Source: Cheiracanthium punctorium (lineage: Eukaryota > Arthropoda > Arachnida > Araneae > Cheiracanthiidae). From it: a stretch of 64,000 nucleotides of DNA. Shown here in pieces: positions 1 through 9,527 of this stretch. A program made the translations under genes and the position numbers. How positions within the stretch are numbered: the stretch's first letter is position 1; every line of letters starts with the position of its first letter. Under the pieces are notes generated by a model that searched no databases, had not been told where the DNA came from, and saw only the letters and a program-made list of their open reading frames with translations. Location of the stretch: positions 310,001 through 374,000 of the forward strand of contig JAWZYV010016015.1 in NCBI GenBank assembly GCA_038373885.1, written 5' to 3'.

Positions 1-240
1 TATACAGGGTGACTGCTAGTTCATGGTACAAAACTTTGAGGGCTGGTACAGAGGACATTGTAACAATCGCATTTTGTTTAGAATGTATGAACAAAAGTGA
101 AGCGTAGAAGCACAAACACAGAAAAGAACAAATGTAGGAGACGTAGAAGAAAGGGAGTGAGTAATTGCTTCCGTTGCCGGTAGATGGCCAGTCGGCGTTA
201 ATTTGGGGAAGAGAAGCAATTCTCGTTTCAGTTTTAGTCC

Positions 241-1438
241 GTGACGGGAGATTTTACGTTTGCCGAAAAGGCAGACATTCATTACATGTACGGCCGTACA
301 AATGGAAACGGTAGAGCTGCTCTACGAATGTATCGTGAGCAGTATCTTGACAGACGAATGCCGGATCATAGAATGTTTCAGAGATTACATCGTCAACTTA
401 GTGAAACAGGTTCATTTCACATTACCAGACACGACGCTGGTCCACGAACAACTGTGTGCTCTGCAACAGTTGAGCTGTTGCACAGACTGTAGGTGTGAGT
501 CAATACGCTGTTTGGAGAGTTTTACGCGATAATCGTCTACATCCTTTCCATTATCAACGTGTACATGCTTTGAAACCAGAAGACTATCTTCTGCGCAGGA
601 ATTTCTACCAGTGGTTTCTGCAGCAATGTGCAGTGCAACCGAACTTTTGCCCATGTGTTATTTACAGATGAGGCGACATTTACACACGATGGTGTATTTA
701 ATATGCAAAATTGCCATGTGTGGGCAAACGAGAATCCAACGCGACCCCATGCGTTTCAAGAACGCTAGTGCCAACGTGGGCTGGTATATAAATGACTTCT
801 TGATTGGACCGTACCTACTGCCACAGCTACTCAATGGCCACTGTTATCGTATTTTCCATCAACAAGTTTTATCAGATCTGCTACAACGTGTTCCAATCAC
901 CATTAGAAACTGCATGTGGTTTCAGCATGATGGGGCGCCAGCCCACTTCACCCTAGATGTTTGTCAGTATTTGAATGCGACATTTGCCATGCGATGGATT
1001 GGACATGGTGGATCTATCTCTTGGCCACCCCGGTCTCCCTATTTGAAGCCCCTCTACTTCTTTTTATTGGGACATTTGAAGAATGGCGTTTATGGCACTC
1101 CAGTAGACTCCGATGAAGACCTCGTTGCTCGAGTATCCGTCGCTGCTGCACGTGTGCGTGAAATTCCTGGTATCTTTGAAACAGGGGCGTAGCCAGAAAT
1201 TTTTCATGGGGGTACGACTACTGCAACTCACATATATGCATATATGTGTGTAATAAGGGAGTGAAGAATATACATTTTGTATGGCAAAAATTCCTCATGG
1301 GGGGGTTATGACCCCCCTAACCCCCCCTTGACTACGCCCCCTGCTTTGAAAGTGTTCGTTAATCGCTGCACTGACGCTGTCATGCATGTATCAATGCTGA
1401 TGGGCGTAATTTTGAACACTTATTGTAAATTAATTTCC
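241..1438 (+). pseudogene. Decayed DUF4817/DDE mariner-like transposase
   Basis: This is the former transposase of the surrounding element; such enzymes bind the element ends and cut and paste it. The N-terminus (FAEKADIHYMYGRTNGNGRA, then RMPDHRMFQRLHRQLSETGS) matches the DUF4817 helix-turn-helix seen in arthropod mariner-like proteins. Downstream come LHPFHYQRVHAL, FTDEATFTHDGVFN (first catalytic Asp), MWFQHDGAPAHF (second) and DEDLVARVSVAAARVREIPG. The reading frame changes around 480, 650 and 750, and there are in-frame stops. The likely ATG has become GTG at 241. The third catalytic region reads SPYLKPLYFFLLGH, where family members usually have SPDL..LDFF, so both aspartates are tyrosine. 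A hAT MITE interrupts codons near 1182, and the C-terminus resumes at 1344 with two further stops. It is clearly non-functional. The family call is confident from motifs; the exact subfamily is not resolved. Confidence 0.88.
1182..1343. mobile_element. hAT-type MITE, family M1 copy 1, inside the transposase relic
   Basis: A 162-bp element with inverted ends CAGGGGCGTAGCC and GACTACGCCCCCTG and an inner inverted AAATTTTTCATGGGGG / CCTCATGGGGGGG region. It is flanked by perfect 8-bp duplications CTTTGAAA (1174-1181 and 1344-1351). Eight-base duplications with CAG-type ends are the hAT signature. Three further copies lie at 2823, 5876 and 7505. There is no coding capacity. Confidence 0.93.
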
Positions 1439-1607
1439 ACTTATACACGAAGTTATGAAAATAAAACACTTTCCCTATCATTTGTTCTTTCCTGTGTTTG
1501 TGTTTCGACGTTTCACTTTTGACCATGCATTCCTATACAAAATGTGATTGTTACAATTCCTGTACCAGACCTCAAAATTTGTACCATGAAATAGCAGTCA
1601 CCCTGTA

Positions 1608-2017
1608 TATAACATTATTGTTTTAAAATTATTAGTGTCTCGTAACTGAATGCTTTATACACAGATAGTGGACTCCGAATAACTTTGGCACTATACAAGA
1701 CTCTTACTTCCTCAACTACTTATTCCGTTGTAATTTCATTAACATACAGCGTAGGCACATAATTTGACTGGCACACATGCTGCTCCCACCTGCATGTCAA
1801 TGAAAATTAGTCGTCACTACTTATTGACGAGCATTACTAATTTGCTAACACTGTAATTGAATTTTCTTCTTTCAGTTGAGTGAAATGATATTTAATGAAC
1901 TTACGGAAAGTATAAATACAACATTACTGTATGAACAACGAAGAAAATTTTATCGAATATTTCATGGGAAAATATTCATTGATAGCAGAAGAATTTAACG
2001 AGTACATTTATTATATT
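1608..2017. other. AT-rich spacer, nothing recognised
   Basis: No coding-like ORF, repeat pair or structured element was seen. A short GT microsatellite at its end served as the insertion site of the next SINE. Confidence 0.5.
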
Positions 2018-2032
2018 GTGTGTGTGTGTATA

Positions 2033-2252
2033 CGTTGTTGTTGGATTAAGGCGAATTATTTACACGAGGGATCTAGGCCTATGGGTGGGGTGCCCTCTTT
2101 GGGGGTCTTTTTAAAGGGTCCTAACCTGTATTTACGCTAAGTTTCGGAGGAAACCACGGAAAACTCCGAACGGTTGGGTTAGCGGATGCGACCTGGGCAG
2201 GCACCTTCCATCGCCCAGTTCAGGGCGCTATGCGCTCGGCCACTGTTCGGGC
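2033..2252 (-). repeat. tRNA-derived SINE, family S1 copy a
   Basis: The left edge is a TTG-repeat tail (a CAA tail on the minus strand); the right edge is the tRNA-like head. The copy sits between perfect 15-bp GT-rich duplications ending in GTATA (2018-2032 and 2253-2267), as expected for LINE-assisted insertion. The central body (GTATTTACGCTAAGTTTCGG, then GGAAACCACGGAAAACTCCG) matches copies at 3348 and 9863. The internal Pol III B box has diverged in this copy. Confidence 0.85.
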
Positions 2253-2267
2253 GTGTGTGTGTGTATA

Positions 2268-2814
2268 AGACGAAATTTATAAAATATTAAGGCTTCAGAG
2301 TTATTCATCATTTACCAATTGTGATAAATTGTTTTTCTTTAAACTAGCATTCAAGAGCTTTTCAAAATAAAATAGTGGAGATTATTTATTCATTGATTGA
2401 TTCATTGATTTATGTAGTATTGTTCTTAAAAAATATTAAACACAGATTAAGTGATTATGATACACCTTACACACAAAAAAAAATTCTTGGAAGCTACTTT
2501 CCTGGAAATTTAAGTAGAATTCAAAAATAAAGTGAATAAATTAAAATATGTTGCGTTTTTATTCCAATTAAATAGCTAATAACCTTAAAGTTAAAATTAA
2601 GCAAGCTAATGTACACATAAACTTCGAAATTTGCAAAAATAAAAGCAGTATAAAAAAAAATTCTCAAAAGTTAAGCACTTTACGTCTTAATTGGGTCGTG
2701 AAAGATTAAAAAAATCTACAATTTAAGACTTATTTTGTCTCATTTATTTAATATAATCCCTGATTTTAAGCAAAAACAATTTAATTATTTGCATTGTTTT
2801 AAATTACTCATTGC
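2268..2814. other. AT-rich spacer, nothing recognised
   Basis: Simple A/T-rich sequence with short ATTGATTG and poly-A runs. No gene or element is supported. Confidence 0.5.
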
Positions 2815-2822
2815 TTTTTCAG

Positions 2823-2982
2823 CAGTGGCGTAGCCAAGGGGATGATACGGTGGTCACCCCCCCATGAGGAATTTTTTGCCACACAAAATGTATATTATTC
2901 ACTCCCTTATCACACACGTATTCATATATGGAGTTGCAGTAGTCGTAACACCCCTCATGCAAAATTTCTGGCTACGCCACTG
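2823..2982. mobile_element. hAT-type MITE, family M1 copy 2
   Basis: Ends are CAGTGGCGTAGCC and GGCTACGCCACTG (perfect 13-bp inverted repeat), 160 bp in total. The centre shares CATGAGGAATTTTTTGCCAC and ACAAAATGTATATT with the other copies. Flanks TTTTTCAG and CTTTTCAT are a decayed 8-bp duplication (6 of 8). Confidence 0.88.
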
Positions 2983-3347
2983 CTTTTCATACTCATTGAA
3001 AGATATTTCAAAACTACACGCGTTCTTTTTCAATGCTGAATTGATTTTAAATAATTTTATGAGGAAAAAAATAGTTTTTAGATAATCATACTTATTTACA
3101 ACTATTACACTATTAAAATTATAAAAAGTAAATGATTCAGAAAGAACTGGAAATAAAGTATACAGTAATGAAAACAATTATTAATAGCCATTATTTTAGA
3201 ATTCTACGATCAATTACAGAAAAGCTTGTATTTAAGAATAGTGTCCTTGACATTTCAAAACACAATATGTCAGATGTGTACTCTGATATAGGTCACAGAT
3301 TCATTGATATTTAAAGTAAATTAAATGTGGGTTTCCATAAAACCCAG

Positions 3348-3581
3348 GCCCCACCAGGGGTTGAGCGCATTTGCGCTCTGAACTAGGACACGGAAGGTGC
3401 CTGGTTCCAACCCAAATCGTGGCTGTCGACCTAGCCCTTAGGAGTTTTCCGTAGTTTTCTCTGAAACTTCGCATAAATGTGGGTTAGGATCCCTTAGAAA
3501 GTCCCCCCAAGGAGGGCAACCCCCCTCTCGGCCTAGATCCCTCACGTAGATAATTGGCTGTAATCCCACAATCACAATCAC
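3348..3581 (+). repeat. tRNA-derived SINE, family S1 copy b
   Basis: The head reads CCCCACCAGGGGTTGAGCGC with an A-box-like GTTGAGCGCATTTGCG and a B-box-like GGTTCCAACC (3403-3412). The body is shared with copies a and c on the opposite strand. The tail is CACAATCACAATCAC. Flanks TTCCATAAAACCCAG (3333-3347) and TTCATAAAGCCTAG (3582-3595) are a slightly decayed target duplication, which fixes both borders. Confidence 0.85.
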
Positions 3582-3804
3582 TTCATAAAGCCTAGTGATT
3601 TGGTGACGATTCTGCAAAATAAATTCATTAGTAAATATGGCACCATCTCTAATAAGGGAATTTAATTCATTAGAAAGTTCGTCTAATAAAGTCAGTTTCG
3701 TTTAAATTCTAAAAATGCAAACAAATCACTTTTAATCATTGAATTCAGTGAACTAGATAATATTTTTCCGTTTTATGTTAGTAAAAAGTATAATGGTTTA
3801 GAAT

Positions 3805-4600
3805 CTGTTATGATCATAGAAGGCTCAGAGAAGATATTCACCCAGAAAGACACAGCCCCCAATCCTAGACAATTTTTAAGCTTATAGACAATTTTTAAGC
3901 TTTTAAGCAATTTTTAAGCTTTGACTTTATTAGACGTTTTTTAAGCTTTTGACGCGTTACTTCTAGATCAGCTAAACAACTGATGTATACCAGCCAAACC
4001 CTTATGTAACAAAAATAGAGTAATCTATTGAGATTCATTACTCAAGTTATTAATGATTACAGAAGTTACCATGTGATGTAAGGCAGTAATAAGTCCTGCG
4101 TTTTAGAATAAGTACTCCCAGTTAAATACTCACTCAGTTAACTAATGTCAATTACTTTGTTTAAGTATCTCGTGCGCAATTTGCAAATGCTTGAACACAG
4201 ACATCTTTTTCCAAACTTAAGAATTTCTAAGAAAATTGTGCCTCCACTATCACCTATAACTACCCATTTCAATACGAAAAGGAAACATTATATTTTATTA
4301 AAAGTTTTGGTCGCTTTTCTTTCCATTAAATAATCCGACTTATTCTTTTCGGGAAAAATGCGCGTACTCAGTTGTACACTATACTTCTCCAGAACCTTTG
4401 AACTCATGTAACAACGTATTTCATACAAGACAATATAAGAATAATAGGTTTATAGAACTTTCTACTGTATACAGAGCCCTACAAGAGCCCTTAGGTTATA
4501 AAAAACGTATTGAGGGCGCCATTCTACAAAAATTGTCTAGGATTGGGGGCTGTGTCTTTCTGCGTGAATATCTTCTCTGAGCCTTCTATGATCATAACAG
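3805..4600. mobile_element. 796-bp non-autonomous DNA element with 73-bp near-identical TIRs
   Basis: The first 73 bases (CTGTTATGATCATAGAAGGC ... CCTAGACAATTTTT) reappear as reverse complement at 4528-4600 with one visible mismatch (CACCCAG against CACGCAG). No target duplication is evident and no protein is encoded. The left arm runs into a 20-bp tandem repeat. The near-identity of the ends suggests recent activity or gene conversion. I cannot assign a superfamily. Confidence 0.85.
3869..3952. repeat. Tandem CAATTTTTAAGCTT repeat, about 4 units
   Basis: The core ACAATTTTTAAGCTT recurs at about 20-base spacing, the last unit diverged (ACGTTTTTTAAGCTTTT). It sits just inside the left inverted end of the 796-bp element, where transposase-binding subterminal repeats are often found. 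Confidence 0.75.
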
Positions 4601-4665
4601 GCTTCTGGGAGAACTAATATGCGACTGAAGATAATTGTACAAACGTTAGTTTGAGAGTCTATATA

Positions 4666-4982
4666 CAGAGTGTCATAAAAATTTCCGTATTGACGATGTA
4701 TGCATATCATTTGGATATTTATTTAGCTGAGCATCTTTGCATCTTTCATATGATTTATGTTCAAAATATATCACATGGAGCGCAATTCCCTAATTGCGTA
4801 ATAAATTCATTTCACTATGAAGAACTAAGTAACTTTAATGCCGCACAGCTTGAGCACAACAACCAAACAATAAAAATTAAATAATTGATATAACGGTAAG
4901 CAAAACGATAAAATTTAATTTTAAAAAAGTCATGGACATTCAGTTCGATAAGTTGAAACACTGGAACTTTTAGGACACACTG
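4666..4982. mobile_element. Small mariner-like MITE
   Basis: The left end TA/CAGAGTGTCATAAAAATTTC and the right end, read inward, CAGTGTGTCCTAAAAGTTCC form a diverged inverted repeat of the CAGGGTGTC type. Length is 317 bp. The right TA duplication is lost (CTG/CA). There is no transposase inside. Confidence 0.6.
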
Positions 4983-5867
4983 CATGCTATACTGTGAAAC
5001 AGAAATCTTGCCTATTTCGGTAAACTGCATTTAACTGAATATCGTAATAGTACAAATCTGGATTATTTATTTAAAATATCTGCTGCGCTTTCGTGTGCAT
5101 TACATTTCAAACTTGTAATGTCATCCAGAGATTTTTTTAAGTTATTGATGAGTTGCAATATTTCTTTCACCTTTGAAGGGATTTCTTTGGGGCCTCTAAA
5201 ATGGTAGGGGCCCATAGGCTACAGCCTAATGATTATCCGTACTTCACACTGCAAATAGCCGTTAACATTTTTCAACCGCTCCAAAATATTCTATAAAACT
5301 ATTGTAAAAACCTTGGAATATAACAAATTCACGACAATAATTAAGAAACACACATTAAACTTATTTCAAAACAGTACACAGGAAAGTGCACCATTAATAG
5401 ATTTATTTCGTCCAAATAATAATGAAAAAGGAATATATATATTCCTCTAACTTTCCATTATTAAAAATTTCACGCATTTTCGGTTTATAAATTACAATTT
5501 TTTTTATTAAAAATATATTTTCCAGAGCTCCCATCAATAGGTACACCCTCCCATTCCGAAAATAAGTCAAAACAGACTTAAGCCTTTTTCAGCTTTCCTG
5601 AAAGGATTCTTCGATTATTCACAGCTAGTTATTGGCGAAACAAAAATAGTCTTTATGACTTGAGTGTAGTTTTTGCGAGGGAGGAATGGAGGAGTAACGC
5701 ACTAGCAAGCAGTCTCGTGATTTCTGCATATTTGTTTCTACTGCAACTTTTTTTTTTCTTGTAAAGTATCTAGGTGCAGTAACGACGAAACTGCACATCA
5801 TATCATTTATGAGTGTGATGAATTTGATCTCATTCGTTTCGCTACTTCAGGAAGCATCAATACTAGA
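4983..5867. other. Non-coding stretch with a possible solo transposon end
   Basis: Mostly AT-rich. At 5190-5228 a G/C-rich segment (GGGGCCTCTAAAATGG, GGGGCCCATAGGC) resembles the ends of G-rich DNA elements, but I found no partner. CCTCCCATTCC near 5530 and GGGAGGAATGG near 5680 are loosely inverted. Confidence 0.4.
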
Positions 5868-5875
5868 GTTATAAC

Positions 5876-6044
5876 CAGTGGCTTAGCCACGTGGGGGTTT
5901 GGGGGGCTACAACCCCGCCCCCATGAGGAATTTTTCGTCTTACAAAATGTATTTTCTTCACTCTCTAATCGCACAACGTATACATATGTATAAGTTTCAG
6001 TAGTTGTAATCCCCCGCCATGAAAAATTTCTCGCTACTCCACTG
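5876..6044. mobile_element. hAT-type MITE, family M1 copy 3
   Basis: A 169-bp copy with ends CAGTGGCTTAGCC and CGCTACTCCACTG, flanked by GTTATAAC (5868-5875) and GTTATACC (6045-6052), a 7-of-8 duplication. It carries more substitutions than copy 4, so it is probably older. Confidence 0.9.
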
Positions 6045-6052
6045 GTTATACC

Positions 6053-7225
6053 TTAGTTCCATAAAGGGCTTGTCTGACTTTATAAACAAAGGGGGCAACA
6101 CAATTAAATGGAACTAGGAAGTAATGGGTTTGAGACTTTGGCACAAAAGCAGACCCTAAAGCAGAGAACCCACCCTAAGCAGATATGCCCATTGCCTAAG
6201 AAACCCAAAAGTAGAAGATCTTACGTGCAGTATTTAACAGGTTTTCTTTCAGCTAAAAAATGCATCAAAATGCCTAAACCATGCATTATGATAAACTTCT
6301 TTTTGGGAAGTATATAAATTGGAAATTTATTTCAACGTTAATCTATTTACCTCAATACTTTCTTTAAGGGAGATAATAAGACATGATTGCTGACAAAAAC
6401 TTCCCTTTCGAACTGCTTCCTTGAAAAACTGGTAGGCTGGTTCGAAGACGATGAGAGAATTTCATTTCGTTCTTCAATCGATCGTGTATGCCCGATGTTT
6501 AAGGTGGTTTTGTAAACTTAAATTTATACATACGTGTGTAAGTATAAAGTATTAGACGGAATACTTTCTCTATTTTCTTGTATGTGCATGCAGTTTCATT
6601 TTAATGATTTTTTTTCTAAATTAACAGCATAAATTGTACGGATCTGTAAGGTACAAACCCTCTCTTCTCCCTCCAAAACATATTTTTTTCCTCGCGATCT
6701 TCAACTCATCCTATATTACACCCTCCAATATATACTTTATATGATCTTTTTATATGTACAAAGCACACGTCTTGGGCCTTAAATATCACCCCCGCTATGA
6801 TAGTTTTGGAAACTTATAAATATTTTACAGGGCTTTAAAATTGAGGAAAAAAGGCAAAATACTCCTTTCGATCACATTTAAGTATTTTCTCTAAAAATGT
6901 CATCACGTTCCGGAAACGCACGTATCATACTTTGTCAAGATCTTTTTATATGTATTTATTTTTTATATTGGTCATAAATCATTTAATTATTTTCTGAAGC
7001 TTCAAACATTTTCATGTACAGCAGTCATTATCCGATATAAAGATCATTCAAAAGTTTCAAAGTACAGAAATACGCACGAGCTTTTGATTATTTCTATTTC
7101 GCATATGTGACGAAAAACAGTTTCGTAATTGAGAGAAATATTTATGAAAATTCGCACAAATATGTAACAAGTGCTTATCATAAATTAATAAATATTTGTA
7201 AGAAATAAAATAATTGGGGGGAAAG
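6053..7225. other. AT-rich spacer, nothing convincing
   Basis: A 69-codon ORF near 6108 is lysine/proline-rich with no recognisable motif and no splice or start support. GATCTTTTTATATGTA occurs twice (6745 and 6941). No gene is supported. Confidence 0.45.
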
Positions 7226-7504
7226 CCATTATAGGGAGACCGGGATTGACACCATAGGGGGTTATTCCGCCACCCTCCAAAACGGCAAAATAACAGCAGC
7301 GAGAAAGTCGCGATAAGTGGTGTACTATATCGAGCAACATGAGAAATTATCTCCGTTAGTGTTCAAAGAAGAGTGTCAAAACAGATGACAATGATCAAAA
7401 CAGAGTGTTTGTACTGTATATAGCAGATAATATCGTCTTACCATAAGCGTAAAGTTTTCAAAATTATTGGGGGGGCTGGGCCCCACAACAAAACATATTC
7501 ACGT

Positions 7505-7673
7505 CAGTGGCGTAGCCAAGGGGGGGTTAGGGAGGTCATAACCACCCCCATGAGGAATTTTTTGCCACACAAAATGTATATTCTTTACTCCCTTACCATA
7601 CACCCGTATACATATATGTGAGTTGCAGAAGTCTTAACCCCCCCCAAATGAAAAATTTCTGGCTACGCCACTG
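7505..7673. mobile_element. hAT-type MITE, family M1 copy 4 (best preserved)
   Basis: Perfect 13-bp ends CAGTGGCGTAGCC / GGCTACGCCACTG and perfect 8-bp flanking duplications ATTCACGT (7497-7504, 7674-7681). At 169 bp it defines the family borders and shows that the insertion class is hAT. Confidence 0.96.
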
Positions 7674-7695
7674 ATTCACGTACATATAACTTACT

Positions 7696-7876
7696 CATAG
7701 CTGCCAACTACTACGGAATATAATTAACCCCTTTTTCTACATGATTTTTCGGCTTAAAATATAGCAGAATTTTTGTGCTGCGCGCGCGAGCTGGTTACTA
7801 TTTTGAAAAAAATAAGTAAAAAATATACTGTTAACAAAAAGTGGTTAATTATATTCCGTAGTTGTTGGCAGCTATG
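7696..7876. mobile_element. 181-bp MITE with 34-bp TIRs and 7-bp target duplication
   Basis: The ends CATAGCTGCCAACTACTACG and, from the other strand, CATAGCTGCCAACAACTACG continue as GAATATAATTAACC: 34 bp with one mismatch. The flanks are ACTTACT on both sides (7689-7695, 7877-7883). A 7-bp duplication with CA-starting ends would fit P-type or hAT-related insertion, but the class is not settled. There is a central CGCGCGCG run and no coding capacity. Confidence 0.92.
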
Positions 7877-8390
7877 ACTTACTATATATAAGTGTAAATT
7901 ATTGGAGGCGCTCGAGCTCTATGGGTCCATGGAATTCTGCACCTATGTAAGGTAAGTGTCCATGTTAGTATCTTCCTACCATGTTATAAGTTAAAAATAG
8001 TAGCAAAGTAAAAAATCCAAAGGAGGAAAAAAAACATTTTCGATGAGATAGTGCATTTTAGACACATCTGAACTTTTCTTCATTTCATACTTTACATAGC
8101 ATAATCTGATTTTAATTAATCAGACCCTGGCGAGGGCTGCCTATAGTAACATTGCGTGTTACGTGGCGTCACAATGAATACTAAATCATGATTGAAATAA
8201 AAAGAAAATTTTTTAAAGTACAAGTAAAGGTTTTTTTTTAAACGTTTGTAAATGGCGTGAATACTTTTTTTTATGTTAGTATAAATTAGTTTTCTGTATT
8301 TAGTGGTAAATTATTGGGTGGGCTCAGACCCTATTCACAATTTATTGGGGGGGCTCGAGCCCCACGAGTCCATATAACTCTACGCCTATG

Positions 8391-9525
8391 CGTCTTACAC
8401 TGTTTCGTTCTAATTCTTGACTTGTATATTAATTGAGATGAGTGTTGTTGGTTTTTTTTTTCCCTAATAGCTATAATTATTGTGTGTACGATTTAGAATA
8501 ATATTCTGTGAGATTTCTGTATTTTAATCTTTATGTGTAAGTATCTTCACTAGTCGTGAATTACTTTTGTTCGTTATATTGTCCCACTGGGATTATGCCG
8601 CCATCTCATATTATTTTTTTAAGAAAAATAAGTACTTCTTTAATAAATAAGGAAAACTAAACAAGGATTACTTAAACTCCCAGTATTTAATATCTGTTTA
8701 TGCTATTAACAAAATATGTGTAAAATAAAATTTATTATTAAAAGTCTTTTTTATTTACCTTTCCAGATATCCTTTGGCGTGGCATTTTTGAAACACTTCA
8801 AAATACCTTCAACAGAAAGTGTGACCAATTCACGAGGTCAGATAGGCGCAAGAAAGCACGTGTCGCGGAACTACTCCTGTACCGGTTAAATCTCTTAATC
8901 CCTTTATTTAAAGTATTAAATAATTTTACAATACAGAAAAAAATCATTTTTTCTTAAGGTGGCGCGATCCCCCCCCCCACCGGTCTCCTATACTAAAATG
9001 CTCAACAATATACGATTAGCTCAAAAAGGGCGAAGTACGATACGTCTAGCTAGCAGCTACCTTTTTCTATATCGCACATGAGCGATAGAAATCACTATCT
9101 AGCTCAAAAAGAGCGGAGGTGCCAAAATTGGCGCGAGACCGAAACCAACAAACTCGTAAATCGGTTTTGACCTTGGACAATCCGCCTTCCCGACGACGTA
9201 AGGAGGGCGGCGGCAAGCTACGAATCTTCAGATGCGCTCACTTTTTCAACAAGGACGATTCTGACACAATCTTTTAAGTAACAGTATAGCTCGAGCTTAG
9301 GTTCATATCATTCCTAGAGCGCCCAGACAGATTCTGCTTTCACCTACGGCACGTTTCAAACCGTCGAAAAATAGACCCGACTTGCAGCGATTACAATGCT
9401 CCCTGGAAACGTGGCCAGTCGATTCCTCAACTCCCCGTCAGTGATTAATAAGTTAAAGATCGTGTTCCTGGATTATTCTAGGGGTTCAAGTTCAAGTTTA
9501 TAAATTTAGTGATTTTATACCTATA
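8391..9525. other. Spacer containing a GC-richer island (about 8869-9480)
   Basis: The first 480 bases are AT-rich and featureless. From about 8960 the base composition changes: a 10-C run, CTAGCTCAAAAAG(A/G)GCG-type segments near 9018 and 9099, and CpG-rich CCCGACGACGTAAGGAGGGC. No long ORF or splice pattern was found. It could be a solo LTR, the remnant of a GC-richer element, or a host regulatory island; the sequence alone does not decide. Confidence 0.4.
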
Positions 9526-9527
9526 TA

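Larger units (their letters stand above)
5..1605 (+). mobile_element. Mariner-like (DUF4817-type) DNA transposon, complete but inactive
   Basis: Both ends read TA/CAGGGTGACTGCT inward, and the inverted repeat continues for over 100 bases (start: CATGGTACAAA, CTGGTACAG, TTGTAACAATC; the same order appears on the reverse strand at the end). TA dinucleotides at 3-4 and 1606-1607 are the expected target duplication of the Tc1/mariner superfamily. The element carries a relic transposase on the plus strand and an AATAAA signal near 1460. It is split near its 3' end by a separate hAT MITE (1182-1343). Without that insertion it would be about 1.43 kb. Confidence 0.88.
7461..8390 (+). repeat. Four dispersed G-rich direct repeats
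   Basis: AAATTATTGGGGGGGCT-type sequence occurs in the same orientation at 7461, 7896, 8308 and 8339. The copies at 7896 and 8339 continue with CTCGAGC, a GTCCAT segment and a CTATG end (CACCTATG, CGCCTATG). Two MITEs lie between copies 1 and 2. The unit is probably one end of a G-rich DNA element present several times. Confidence 0.65.
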
